Origin: Acidobacteriaceae bacterium
GTDB lineage: Bacteria; Acidobacteriota; Terriglobia; Terriglobales; Acidobacteriaceae
Direction of reading: 5' to 3'
Length of the DNA: 27,051 nucleotides
NCBI GenBank assembly: GCA_030049955.1
Contig: JASIJX010000332.1
Span: 1-27,051, forward strand
Made by a program: the position numbers and the translations under genes. Each line of letters begins with the position of its first letter. Position 1 is the stretch's first letter. The notes under the pieces are model-generated. The model was not told where the DNA came from. It made no database searches and saw only the letters and a list, made by a program, of their open reading frames with translations. Positions 16,889-25,912 of the stretch are shown here, piece after piece.

Positions 16889-19800
16889 ATGTACAAGGTG
16901 TGGCGGCAAATGAGTATAAAAAAAGTTACCTGGACGATTGCGTTGATTTTTTGTGCGATCCCCGCAGTACTCTGGTCCCAGGCGGTAGGCTCTATCTCGG
17001 GGACGGTTACAGACTCCACGGGAGCTGTAGTTGGCAGTGCGAGCGTCACGGCTCTGCGTGTCGACACAGGAGTTGCCCAGTCCACCGTTACAAACACAGC
17101 GGGACTCTTTACGTTTTCAAACTTGGTTGTGGGAACCTACACGGTCACCGTTAAAGCGCCCGGATTTGCTTCGAAATCGGTCTCCGACATTACGCTGGAC
17201 GTTACCCAGCAGCGGGATCTATCCATTAGGCTTTCTGTCGCCGGAGCCACGCAGGTTACAGAGGTTACTGCTGCGCCGCCGCCGATGAACACAACCGATG
17301 GACAGCTTTCCGGTCTGGTCACCCAGCAACAGGTGGAGAACCTGCCGCTCAACGGACGCAGCATACAAAATCTTGTGATGCTGCAGCCCGGAATGGCGGC
17401 TGACCAGGGCGGAATGGGCTGGCTGTCTCCGCAGTGGGCCAGCAATGGAAACCGCGGCGAGACCGAAGTGGCTCAGTTGGACGGAGCTGATGCCACCGAC
17501 TCTGAGATGGGCACCGTTCAGTTCTGGAATCTCAACCTGGACGCGGTCGCAGAGTTCAAGGTGCTGCAGGCCAATTACTCCGCCGAGTTTGGCCAGGGTG
17601 GCGGCACGATCACCCAGATGGTGACCAAGTCAGGCACAAATCATTTCCACGGCGACGCGTACGAATACCTCCGCAACAACGACTTCGATGCACGCAACTA
17701 CTTCTCGACCTCGGTGCCGCCCTTCCACAGGAATGAGTTCGGCGGTGAGGTAGACGGCCCGATCATAAGGAACAATCTGTTCTTCGAGGGCGAATATGCG
17801 GGACTGCGCCAGACTTTAGGCGAGCCGACCGTCATTTCCGTTCCCACGGCTGCCGAGCGCACGGGACTCGTCACGCTGAACGGCTATGACTACCAGGTTC
17901 CGCTCAACTCAGTTGCAACCTCGGTCCTAAGCGCTTATCCCATGCCCAATCAGCCGAGCGGGCTCTACGGCGCGAATACGTATAATTTCGAGTTTTCGCA
18001 GCCAACGTTGATGAATCAGTTCTCCGTTCGCATTGATGACAAAGTCTCGGCGAGTGACAGCGTGTTCGGGCGCGCCTCCTATATCAATAACACCGAAGCC
18101 GACACGGACCCGGTCGCCGCTATTGAGAACCCTTCGTTTTCGGCGGGGATTTTCAACGATCCAAGAAATTACGCCGTTGGCGAGACCCATATCTTTTCGC
18201 CCAACCTGGTTAGCATTGCGCTCGTTTCCGTCAATCGCCAAATTGAAGGCGATGAGCCACAAATCTTTGGAACCACACAAACAACGTTTTCCGATGGAAG
18301 TTATGCAAGCTACGGCCCTGATACTTTCCTGACGAAGTACGTAGAGACTTACTACGATCCCTCGGTCAGAATCGCATGGAGCAAGGGACGCCAGAACATT
18401 ACAACGGGTGTTCAGTACCGCTACGGACAGGATGACGGCACAGGGGTTTCTGGTGGCGGTCCCGCCGGAGAATATAGCTTTCAACCTGGCATCGCGCTTC
18501 CGCAAGCCATCCCCTCTACAAATGGCGGGCCGGAGATCGCAGCCGGAACCGGGAGCCCGAGCGGAAAAATCAGCATGATGGAAGGCGCCGATACGACATA
18601 CGCCCGTAGCACCCCGATGACGGGTTACGGGCCAGAAGGCGGGTTTGTTGACTGGGGACTCAGAATCTGGAATCTGGCTGCCTACTTTCAAGACGATGTG
18701 AGGATAAACGATAAGCTCGCGCTCAACCTCGGTGTTCGCTACGAATACCAGTCAGTTCCTTACGAGATTAGGAACCGCTTGGCGGCCATTGTCGATCACG
18801 GCCCTCTCTTCGGGCATTTGGTCATCAACCCGCAGCCACTCTATCAGGCCGATCGTTTCAATATGGTCCCGCGATTTGGATTCGCATACCAGGTGAACAA
18901 CAAGACGGTGGTCCGCGGCGGCTACGCGATATTTACCAACACGATTCCGACCGTCTATCCCGATCAGTCGGCCGTCGACTTCCCGATGGCTACGGGGAGC
19001 TATTTGAATAACGCGCCCTACTCGATGACGCCTCTCAGCGTGACGTTACCGGTCCTCACCAGCACCAGCGGGGTGGTGATGCCTCCAAACGGGAATACAC
19101 GTCAAATACCTGCCAACACGCCAGTCAATCTGGCGCCAGTTTCGGCGGTGATTGGGAGCATCGCCGGAGACTGGGCATCGGAGGAGCTGAAGAACGGCTA
19201 TACGATGAATGGAAATCTCACCGTCGAACGGCAGCTTCCTGCTGGGATGGTGCTAACCGTCAGCGGGGTTACGACCGACAGCACTACACTCTATAACTCG
19301 AGTTTCCCTAACTCGTACTTTGGAGCAGACCCATCTAATACTCCGTATACGACTGTCACCCCTGGGCTCGGCGAATTTTACCTGATCTATAATCAGGGCC
19401 TGGTTCACTACTTGGGCCTGCAGACGCAGATCCGCAAGGATTCGCCCATACATGGCGTGCAGTTCCAGGTTAACTACACTTGGAATCAAGACCTGACGGA
19501 CAGTGACTCCGTGTTCAGTGGATGGACTGGCCAGGATACAGGCCAGGCTAACTCAGCAATGTCGTTGAATGACCCGACCTGTCGGACTTGCGAGTATGGA
19601 CGCGCCAATAACTTGGTAGCTCAGCGGCTGGCCGGCAACTTTAGCTATAACATTCCAGATGTATGGGGAGCGACCCCAAAGGCCCTGAGCCGCGGATGGC
19701 AGGCGCTTGGAATTTATAACCTTCAGACCGGCTCTCCCTTTACGATCGTTTCCCCTTATGGTACGCAACAATACGGTGAAGACATTTTGGATGGAAATGC

Positions 19801-20206
19801 CACCCGTCCCTTCTTTGTGCAAACCGCGGCTAGAAACCCGAGCCATGGAAATCCGCAATTTTTCGCCAACGATGTAGTTGCAAACCAGGGAATGAGTGGA
19901 ACCTATTGGTCAATCCCCACAACCACCAATGCGACTCTAGGCACCGTACAAACCGGGCCGGGTAACCTGGGAAGGAACACTTATACGGGTCCCTCTTGGT
20001 GGAACCTTGACTTTTCGCTGGTGAAGAATACCAAACTGATTGGAGATATCGGAAACTTGCAGCTTCGCGCTGATTTTTTCAATATCTTCAACCACACAAC
20101 CTTTTCTACCCCAAACAGTGCGCTGGACAATCCCGTATTTGGATTTAGCACTTCAACAGCCTACAATGAACGCCAGATACAGCTCGGCGCCAGATTCATG
20201 TTCTAA
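16889..20206 (+). CDS. TonB-dependent outer-membrane receptor, Oar-like with carboxypeptidase-regulatory domain
   Basis: This 1105-residue outer-membrane transporter has a Sec signal ending at about residue 31 (LIFCAIPAVLWSQA). Residues 33-115 form a carboxypeptidase regulatory-like domain (GSISGTVTDSTGAVVGSASV ... LRLSVAGAT). The plug follows, with VENLPLNGRSIQNLVMLQPG, the QLDGAD block and GGGTITQMVTKSGTNHFHGD. A large barrel follows and ends in GARFMF, a terminal Phe typical of barrel insertion signals. This is the common Acidobacteria receptor type used for oligosaccharide import, with no SusD partner. GGAGGT lies about ten bases before the ATG at 16889; an ATG at 16910 is the alternative. 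A promoter and double operator lie upstream, so it is probably co-regulated with the enzyme operons. The Gfo/Idh/MocA gene begins 44 bases downstream. Confidence 0.93.
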   Translation: MYKVWRQMSIKKVTWTIALIFCAIPAVLWSQAVGSISGTVTDSTGAVVGSASVTALRVDTGVAQSTVTNTAGLFTFSNLVVGTYTVTVKAPGFASKSVSDITLDVTQQRDLSIRLSVAGATQVTEVTAAPPPMNTTDGQLSGLVTQQQVENLPLNGRSIQNLVMLQPGMAADQGGMGWLSPQWASNGNRGETEVAQLDGADATDSEMGTVQFWNLNLDAVAEFKVLQANYSAEFGQGGGTITQMVTKSGTNHFHGDAYEYLRNNDFDARNYFSTSVPPFHRNEFGGEVDGPIIRNNLFFEGEYAGLRQTLGEPTVISVPTAAERTGLVTLNGYDYQVPLNSVATSVLSAYPMPNQPSGLYGANTYNFEFSQPTLMNQFSVRIDDKVSASDSVFGRASYINNTEADTDPVAAIENPSFSAGIFNDPRNYAVGETHIFSPNLVSIALVSVNRQIEGDEPQIFGTTQTTFSDGSYASYGPDTFLTKYVETYYDPSVRIAWSKGRQNITTGVQYRYGQDDGTGVSGGGPAGEYSFQPGIALPQAIPSTNGGPEIAAGTGSPSGKISMMEGADTTYARSTPMTGYGPEGGFVDWGLRIWNLAAYFQDDVRINDKLALNLGVRYEYQSVPYEIRNRLAAIVDHGPLFGHLVINPQPLYQADRFNMVPRFGFAYQVNNKTVVRGGYAIFTNTIPTVYPDQSAVDFPMATGSYLNNAPYSMTPLSVTLPVLTSTSGVVMPPNGNTRQIPANTPVNLAPVSAVIGSIAGDWASEELKNGYTMNGNLTVERQLPAGMVLTVSGVTTDSTTLYNSSFPNSYFGADPSNTPYTTVTPGLGEFYLIYNQGLVHYLGLQTQIRKDSPIHGVQFQVNYTWNQDLTDSDSVFSGWTGQDTGQANSAMSLNDPTCRTCEYGRANNLVAQRLAGNFSYNIPDVWGATPKALSRGWQALGIYNLQTGSPFTIVSPYGTQQYGEDILDGNATRPFFVQTAARNPSHGNPQFFANDVVANQGMSGTYWSIPTTTNATLGTVQTGPGNLGRNTYTGPSWWNLDFSLVKNTKLIGDIGNLQLRADFFNIFNHTTFSTPNSALDNPVFGFSTSTAYNERQIQLGARFMF

Positions 20207-20250
20207 TTCCGGCTATGGCCGCGCCGTGGTGTGAAAAGGCGAACTAATAA

Positions 20251-21615
20251 ATGAAGAGTGGGTTAACTCGCCGCATGTTCTTGCAAACCGGAGCGATCAC
20301 GGCCGGTGGACTGCTGATGCCCAACGCCCAGGCTGCACTGGCGAGTTCTCAGTCGCCATCTGCACCGACTAAGACGGTGGGGCCGAATGACCGCATTCGA
20401 TTCGGCATTATCGGTGTGGGTATGGAGGGATCGGGTGTGTTGGCGAGCGCACTCACTCTTCCCGGAGCCGAATGTGTGGCGGCAGCCGATCTCTACGACG
20501 GCCGCCACCTTTTGGCGAAACAGATCACTGGCAATCCAAATTTGCCGACTACACGAAATTATCAGGAAGTGCTGGATCGCAAAGATATCGACTGCGTTCT
20601 TGTGGCGGTGCCAGATTTTTGGCATAAACAGATCGTGGTCGATGCCTGCCAGGCGGGTAAAGATGTCTACTGCGAAAAACCAATGTCGCACACGGTCGCG
20701 GAAGGCTTCGAGATGGTCCAGGCCGCCCATACGAGCAACAGAATTGTGCAGGTTGGTGCGCAGCGCGTCAGTTCAGTGTTGTGTGCCAAGGCTCGGGAGA
20801 TGTACAGCGCTGGAGCAATTGGCGAAGTCAATATGGTGGAGCTGACCCTGGGGCGTAACAGCCCCACCGGCGCCTGGGAGTATCCGCCTCCACCCGATCT
20901 GTCACCGTCGAATCTGGCGTGGCATACCTGGCTGAAGGACACGCCGAAGATTCCCTTTAGCCCGGAGCGCTTCGCCCGTTGGCGCTGCTGGCGCGCTTAC
21001 GGCACCGGAGTAGCCGGCGACCTGATGGTACATCTGATCAGCGCCATGATGTTCACCTTAGACTGGAATGAGCCCCCGCGTTCGGCGATGGCGCTGGGTG
21101 GAATCTACCGTTGGAAGGACGGCCGGGACATGCCAGACCTGCAGACGGTACTTTTTGACTACCATGGCATTCCCGTATACATCCGTCTTGGCCTGAGCAC
21201 GGAAACCCCGGAGACCGCGCGCTACATGGGACCCAAAGGAATTTTGGAGACGACGGAGTTCGGTATCCACTATTCTCCTCAGTCGGGCATCGATACTGCT
21301 CCGAGTTACTATGACAGCAGTTACCCGGCAGAGATGCGTCATGAATATGAAAAGGAATGGCACGAGAAGCACGATCCCGCCGTCGGGAGAGAGCCGCTGA
21401 CCGAACAGACCATCTACGCGGGCGATGATTGGGACGACTTGAGACCGCATATCTGGACCTTTTTTGAATCCGTGAAATCGCGCAAGCCAAATGTCGAAAA
21501 TGCGGTGTTCGGAAATCATGCCGCCATTGCCTGCCATATGGCAAACCTGTCGTATTTCCGCAAGCAGCAAGTATTTTTTGACCCAGTTTCACGCACGGTA
21601 AAGGATTCAATCTGA
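20251..21615 (+). CDS. Tat-exported Gfo/Idh/MocA-family oxidoreductase (second copy)
   Basis: This 454-residue protein has an N-terminal Tat signal (LTRRMFLQTGAITAGGLLM, Arg7-Arg8). The cofactor-binding loop is GIIGVGMEGSG (52-62) and the family motif CEKPMSHTVAEG starts at 141. In the C-terminal domain, LAWHTWLKDTPKIPFSPERF and GTGVAGDLMVHLISAMMFTL occupy the places of the corresponding blocks in the first copy at 10804-12129. The two copies share architecture but differ widely in sequence, so they are not recent duplicates and probably act on different substrates. It lies 44 bases after the TonB receptor and 59 bases before the second GH3 gene. Periplasmic redox conversion of glycosides or keto-glycosides with a tightly held nicotinamide cofactor is the likely role, by analogy with exported glucose-fructose oxidoreductase. 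Confidence 0.88.
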   Translation: MKSGLTRRMFLQTGAITAGGLLMPNAQAALASSQSPSAPTKTVGPNDRIRFGIIGVGMEGSGVLASALTLPGAECVAAADLYDGRHLLAKQITGNPNLPTTRNYQEVLDRKDIDCVLVAVPDFWHKQIVVDACQAGKDVYCEKPMSHTVAEGFEMVQAAHTSNRIVQVGAQRVSSVLCAKAREMYSAGAIGEVNMVELTLGRNSPTGAWEYPPPPDLSPSNLAWHTWLKDTPKIPFSPERFARWRCWRAYGTGVAGDLMVHLISAMMFTLDWNEPPRSAMALGGIYRWKDGRDMPDLQTVLFDYHGIPVYIRLGLSTETPETARYMGPKGILETTEFGIHYSPQSGIDTAPSYYDSSYPAEMRHEYEKEWHEKHDPAVGREPLTEQTIYAGDDWDDLRPHIWTFFESVKSRKPNVENAVFGNHAAIACHMANLSYFRKQQVFFDPVSRTVKDSI

Positions 21616-21674
21616 TCCTCATATCAAGAGTAAAGATCAGTAGGACAAGACAAGCGAAAGCTTCGGCGCGAGCA

Positions 21675-24221
21675 GTGACGAAGGTATTGGCGGCTGTTCT
21701 ATTGGCATTGGCCGCCGCTGTTCCTGCCGCCAGGGGCGCAGACAAGGCAAGCGCACCTGTTTGCGTGACCGGCAACCCGCGTGTTGACAAGCTCCTGAGC
21801 GAGATGACCCTTGATGAAAAGATCTCCATGATGTATGGAGGTGACGAGGATCCCGCAACCTATCAAGGCCAGGCCGGCTATTTGCCCGGAATTCCACGTT
21901 TAGGTATCCCTTCACTGCGTTTTGCCGACGGCCCTCCGGGTGTTCTTACGCGCGCACCCTCGACCGCGCTCACCGCTACCATGGGCGTGGCTGCGACCTT
22001 CAGCCGTGAAGATGCTTTTCAGAATGGAGTTGTGATTGCGCGAGATGCCCGGGCGCTGGGCATCGACGTTGTCCTGCAGCCATTCATCAATATGGACCGT
22101 GACCTGACGTTCGAGCGCGGCTATAACACGTTCGGTGAAGATCCACTGTTGACCGGTGCAATCGGCGCCGCGGAGATCGAAGGCGTCCAAAGCCAGGGAA
22201 TTATGGCGCAGGCCAAACACTATATCGGCTATGACGGCGGTAACAATGTGTTTATTGGAGAACAGGCGTTGCATGAAATCTACGTCGCGCCATTCTCCGA
22301 TGCCGTCCATGCCGGTGTTTCGTCGGTGATGTGCTCTTATAACAAGATCAATGGCGCCTATGCATGCGGCAATGCTGACACTCTGATCAAGGTCCTCCGC
22401 GACCAACTCGGCTTTAAGGGCTTTGTAACTTCGGACTGGGGCGCTGACCACGACATCGATTTTTACAACAACGGACTTGACCTCGAGATGCCAGGGCCGC
22501 TCGTAAAGAATATGTCGCAGGTGATGCAACGCGAGATCGCCGCAGGCACGATGAGTAAAGCGACCGTCGACCGGGCTGTGGGACGCATCCTGCTACAGAT
22601 GGACCGTTTCGGATTGCTGGACGGCAAGTCGAAGCACAGCATTTCACCTATTGACAGCGCGACCGACGCTCCGATTGTTCTTAAAACCGCCGAAGATGCG
22701 GCGGTTTTGCTGAAGAACGACCGCAACACCTTGCCGTTAACTCAGAATGACCTCACCTCATTGGCGCTTATCGGGCCAGGAGCCGGGCAGATCGTGGCCA
22801 TTGGCATCCCCGATGAGAAGGCGGTTGGTATTCTCTCGCGCGAAGTCTCGCCTCTAGTCGCTCTGAAAGAGGCCGCGGCGAGCAATCCCGATGTCCACAT
22901 TACATACGCTGTGGGTAACGATTTGACGGGAACCGTAATTCCGGCAAGGTTCTTGTCTCATGACGGCTCGCCGGGGTTGGAGCGCAAGTCGAGCTCGGGA
23001 CATGTGGAACAGACTGACGGTCAAATTGATTTCGCGCTTTCCAGCGGGAACGCTTTTCCCGCTAACTCGACATATACCTGGGATGGCGCGTTAACTGTGC
23101 CTGCTACAGGCACCTATATGCTGTGCCTGCAGAATCTGGGAAGTTATGCATCTCTAACTCTGGATGGTAAGAAGCTAGCGTCGAACCAGCAGATGGTGAA
23201 TCACGGCAATGTGACCCAAGCCGGGCAGGACGGTGTTCTGCCGACCACCGATGGTCTCGACAATCTTCGCGTCCAGCTCAATTTAACCGCCGGCGCTCAT
23301 CGCCTTCATGTAACCGTGGAACCAGACAGCTCCAACAATCCAACCCAAATTCGGTTGAGTTGGGTCACACCGAAACAGCGGCAAGCGAATCACGATGCGG
23401 CTGTTGCAGCGGCAAGGCGATGCAAGATGGCCATCGTCTTTGCGTGGAGCGGAGACAATTCTGTGTTTCACTTAGATGGCGACCAAAACCAGTTGATTGC
23501 CGACATTGCGAAAGTGAACCCGAACACGGTAGTTGTCCTGAACGTATCGCAACCGGTCGCGATGCCATGGTTGCCGCAGGTAAAGAGCGTTCTGCAGATG
23601 TGGTTTCCAGGTGAGGAGGGTGGCCTGGCCACAGCCAATCTGCTGCTGGGCAACACGAATCCGGCCGGCCGCTTGCCGTTTACCTGGCCTCAGCGTCTCG
23701 ACCAGGGTGTGGCCAACGATCCGACGCATCCGGAGCGTATGTCTCACCCTGAAGGCGATGAGAAGACGGTGTACTCAGAGGGAATCTTCATGGGCTATCG
23801 CTGGTACGACGAGCAGAAGCTCACACCACTCTTCCCGTTTGGTTACGGCATCTCGTACACGCACTTTGACTACTCTAGTCTGAATGTCTCTCGCGCTCCC
23901 GATGGAGGTCTCGACGTACACTTTGTGCTACGTAATACGGGGCATCGTGCGGGAGATGAAGTGCCGCAGGTGTATCTGAGCGCGCCGGAAAAGCCATCGG
24001 CCGACGCACAGTTCGCAGTCCGCGCTTTGGCGGCGTTCGATCGCATCCATCTCGCCGCTGGACAATCACGCGACGTCACCATGCATGTCTCCCGACGTTC
24101 GCTTGAGTTCTGGTCAACGGACGCGCACAGTTGGGAGCTCGCCAGCGGTCCACGCAAGGTGTGCGTGGGTAGCTCATCGCGCGATCTGCGTCTTGCGGCG
24201 ATGGTGAATGTTGCTCCATGA
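21675..24221 (+). CDS. GH3 family protein with PA14 insertion and no recognisable acid/base Glu
   Basis: This protein has 848 residues from a GTG start with no clear ribosome site, 59 bases after the Gfo gene. A Sec signal covers 1-21. The GH3 barrel has FADGPPGVL (83-91), AKHYIGYDGG (180-189) and the nucleophile Asp254 in GFVTSDWGADHD. A PA14-like domain is inserted at about 410-565 (FALSSGNAFPANSTYTWDGA and YASLTLDGKKL). The second GH3 domain resumes at about 575, and a fibronectin-III-like domain ends the protein after LFPFGYGISYTHF. In many PA14-containing GH3 enzymes the acid/base is the Glu of an EGxDRxxLxLPGxQ motif. Here the matching stretch at 589-604 reads AWSGDNSVFHLDGDQ, with Trp591 where the Glu should fall. 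It may use another residue, have low activity, or cleave an activated or 3-keto substrate. Confidence 0.9.
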   Translation: MTKVLAAVLLALAAAVPAARGADKASAPVCVTGNPRVDKLLSEMTLDEKISMMYGGDEDPATYQGQAGYLPGIPRLGIPSLRFADGPPGVLTRAPSTALTATMGVAATFSREDAFQNGVVIARDARALGIDVVLQPFINMDRDLTFERGYNTFGEDPLLTGAIGAAEIEGVQSQGIMAQAKHYIGYDGGNNVFIGEQALHEIYVAPFSDAVHAGVSSVMCSYNKINGAYACGNADTLIKVLRDQLGFKGFVTSDWGADHDIDFYNNGLDLEMPGPLVKNMSQVMQREIAAGTMSKATVDRAVGRILLQMDRFGLLDGKSKHSISPIDSATDAPIVLKTAEDAAVLLKNDRNTLPLTQNDLTSLALIGPGAGQIVAIGIPDEKAVGILSREVSPLVALKEAAASNPDVHITYAVGNDLTGTVIPARFLSHDGSPGLERKSSSGHVEQTDGQIDFALSSGNAFPANSTYTWDGALTVPATGTYMLCLQNLGSYASLTLDGKKLASNQQMVNHGNVTQAGQDGVLPTTDGLDNLRVQLNLTAGAHRLHVTVEPDSSNNPTQIRLSWVTPKQRQANHDAAVAAARRCKMAIVFAWSGDNSVFHLDGDQNQLIADIAKVNPNTVVVLNVSQPVAMPWLPQVKSVLQMWFPGEEGGLATANLLLGNTNPAGRLPFTWPQRLDQGVANDPTHPERMSHPEGDEKTVYSEGIFMGYRWYDEQKLTPLFPFGYGISYTHFDYSSLNVSRAPDGGLDVHFVLRNTGHRAGDEVPQVYLSAPEKPSADAQFAVRALAAFDRIHLAAGQSRDVTMHVSRRSLEFWSTDAHSWELASGPRKVCVGSSSRDLRLAAMVNVAP

Positions 24222-24352
24222 GGCGGGTTGCGGTCTTGGCCTGGTATGCCAGCAAGCACAGCATTCATTGGACGGCTCGTCTGACCAGGTATCCGGTCGA
24301 GATCAAGGGACAAGGGCCGCATATTCTGCTTGAACCAGGAGAATGGTCCTGA
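24218..24352 (+). CDS. Small ORF of 44 residues overlapping the GH3 stop, or remnant of a larger gene
   Basis: An ATGA overlap links this frame to the end of the GH3 gene. The product begins MRRVAVLAWYASKHSIHW and ends GPHILLEPGEWS. It is compact and looks like the C-terminal tail of a larger protein, but I do not recognise it. It occupies most of the gap before the GH30 gene. It could be a chance frame or a leftover from whatever stood here before the GH30 gene was placed. Confidence 0.25.
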   Translation: MRRVAVLAWYASKHSIHWTARLTRYPVEIKGQGPHILLEPGEWS

Positions 24353-24391
24353 GTGCCGGTAATTAAACGAACTTTGTAAGGAGAGCCCGCT

Positions 24392-25828
24392 ATGGCCGCG
24401 TCTTCCCGCCGCATTTTTCTCAAGTCCGCTGCCGCCTCGGTTCTCACGCTCAGCCGCAAACCTGGGTGGGCGCAGCCAATGTCTTCTCAGGTCAAGGTCT
24501 GGAGCACCTTCCGTGATCGTCGCCACGCCACCGCCGAACCGCTCGCATGGAAATCCGCGGGCCTGCTCGCAGCCAACGCCGTAATCCTCAATCCCGCCGC
24601 CACACGCCAGCAGATCCTCGGCTTCGGCGCCGCGATGACCGACGCCACGTGCTACGTCCTCAGCCAGCTCACTCAATCCGAGCGCGACGCCATCATGCAC
24701 GAGGTGTTTGCCCCCGATGCCATGGCTATGAACGTCTGCCGCACCTGCATAGGCGCCAGCGACTATTCGCGCACCCTCTACAGCTTCGACGACAGCGACA
24801 CTCCCGATCCGGAGATGAAGAAATTCTCCATTGACCACGACAAGCAGTACATCCTGCCCATGCTGCGCGAAGCCCGCAAGCATAATTCTGAACTGTTCCT
24901 TTTCTCCTCGCCGTGGAGCCCGCCGGGATGGATGAAACCCGACCACACCATGCTTGGCGGCGCGATGCGCGGTTCCAGTTTCGACGCCTACGCGCGCTAC
25001 TTCATGCGCTTCCTCGAAGGCTACAAGGCCGAGGGGGTGCCGATCGACGCCGTAACGGTGCAGAACGAAGTCGACGCCGAGCAGGGCGGCCGCATGCCCG
25101 CCTGCACCTGGGCACAGGAACTTGAAGCAGGTTTTGTCACCGGCCATCTCGGCCCCGCGATCCGCAAATCCGGACTGGGCACAAAGATCTGGATCCTCGA
25201 CCACAACTACAACCTGTGGGGTCGCGTGATCGATCAGCTCAGCGATCCCGGCGTCTACGATTACGTGGACGGTGTCGCCTGGCACGGCTACGTGGGCGAG
25301 CCCAGCGCCATGAGCCGCGTCCACGACGCGTTCCCGCAGAAGAACGCTTACTGGACCGAGGGCGGCTTCGACATCAACCAGCCCAACTACGGCACCGATT
25401 ATACGCACTGGGCGCAGACCTTTAATGGCATCTTTAATAACTGGGCCCGCTCCATCACCGCGTGGAACCTGGCGCTGGACGAAAAAGGCAGGCCTAACAT
25501 CGGGCCGTTCTCCTGTGGCGGCACCATCACCATCCAGAACGGCACCGTCGCCAATGCTCCGCACCCCATTACGCTGAGCGGTCAATACTGGGCGTTCGCG
25601 CACTTCTCGCGCCACATCCAACGCGGCGCAAGAGTCTTTGCCTGTAATGGCCTCGCGCCCGATCCCTGTCACGCCGCTCCATCCTATAGCGCCTTCATCA
25701 ATCCAGGTGGCAAACACGTCCTGGTCGTCGCCAACCGCGGCCGCGAGCAGCGCGTGCAGTTTGTTCTCGGCTCCAACGCACTCGAACTCGATCTCCCCGC
25801 CGATTCGATCCATACGTTGGAGTGGTGA
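24392..25828 (+). CDS. GH30 family glycoside hydrolase, Tat-exported
   Basis: This 478-residue protein has AAGGAG nine bases before its ATG. A Tat signal (SSRRIFLKSAAASVLTL, Arg6-Arg7) is followed by the GH30 barrel: ILGFGAAMTDAT (75-86), LFLFSSPWSPPGWMK (168-182), acid/base Glu226 in TVQNEVDAE, AWHGYVGEPS (297-306) and nucleophile Glu323 in YWTEGGFD. The C-terminal beta domain ends LELDLPADSIHTLEW. The layout matches GH30 glucosylceramidase and beta-1,6-glucanase types. The substrate is probably a beta-glucan or beta-glucoside, but beta-xylosidase types exist. Its codons are far richer in C and G at third positions than those of the flanking genes (for example runs of CGC, GCC and CTC), which suggests a separate origin. 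A short hairpin follows the stop. Confidence 0.9.
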   Translation: MAASSRRIFLKSAAASVLTLSRKPGWAQPMSSQVKVWSTFRDRRHATAEPLAWKSAGLLAANAVILNPAATRQQILGFGAAMTDATCYVLSQLTQSERDAIMHEVFAPDAMAMNVCRTCIGASDYSRTLYSFDDSDTPDPEMKKFSIDHDKQYILPMLREARKHNSELFLFSSPWSPPGWMKPDHTMLGGAMRGSSFDAYARYFMRFLEGYKAEGVPIDAVTVQNEVDAEQGGRMPACTWAQELEAGFVTGHLGPAIRKSGLGTKIWILDHNYNLWGRVIDQLSDPGVYDYVDGVAWHGYVGEPSAMSRVHDAFPQKNAYWTEGGFDINQPNYGTDYTHWAQTFNGIFNNWARSITAWNLALDEKGRPNIGPFSCGGTITIQNGTVANAPHPITLSGQYWAFAHFSRHIQRGARVFACNGLAPDPCHAAPSYSAFINPGGKHVLVVANRGREQRVQFVLGSNALELDLPADSIHTLEW

Positions 25829-25838
25829 ACCTGCCAGT

Positions 25839-25856
25839 GACGGAACGTAATCCGTC
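25839..25856 (+). terminator. Short stem-loop after the GH30 gene
   Basis: GACGGA at 25839-25844 and TCCGTC at 25851-25856 form a perfect 6-bp stem with a 6-base loop, 10 bases after the GH30 stop. No U-tract follows, so its role as a terminator is doubtful. Confidence 0.25.
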
Positions 25857-25912
25857 AAGAGCTCTGGTTCGGTATTTAAGCAAGAGTTCTTATTATGAGG
25901 GGACTGAACACG

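Noticed and set aside
23870..25858. A 662-codon open frame on the minus strand
   Set aside because: It lies antisense to the GH30 gene and the end of the GH3 gene, both of which have clear catalytic motifs. The translation is low in complexity, rich in Gly, Val, Ala and Asp, and resembles no family. High third-position GC of the sense gene explains it.
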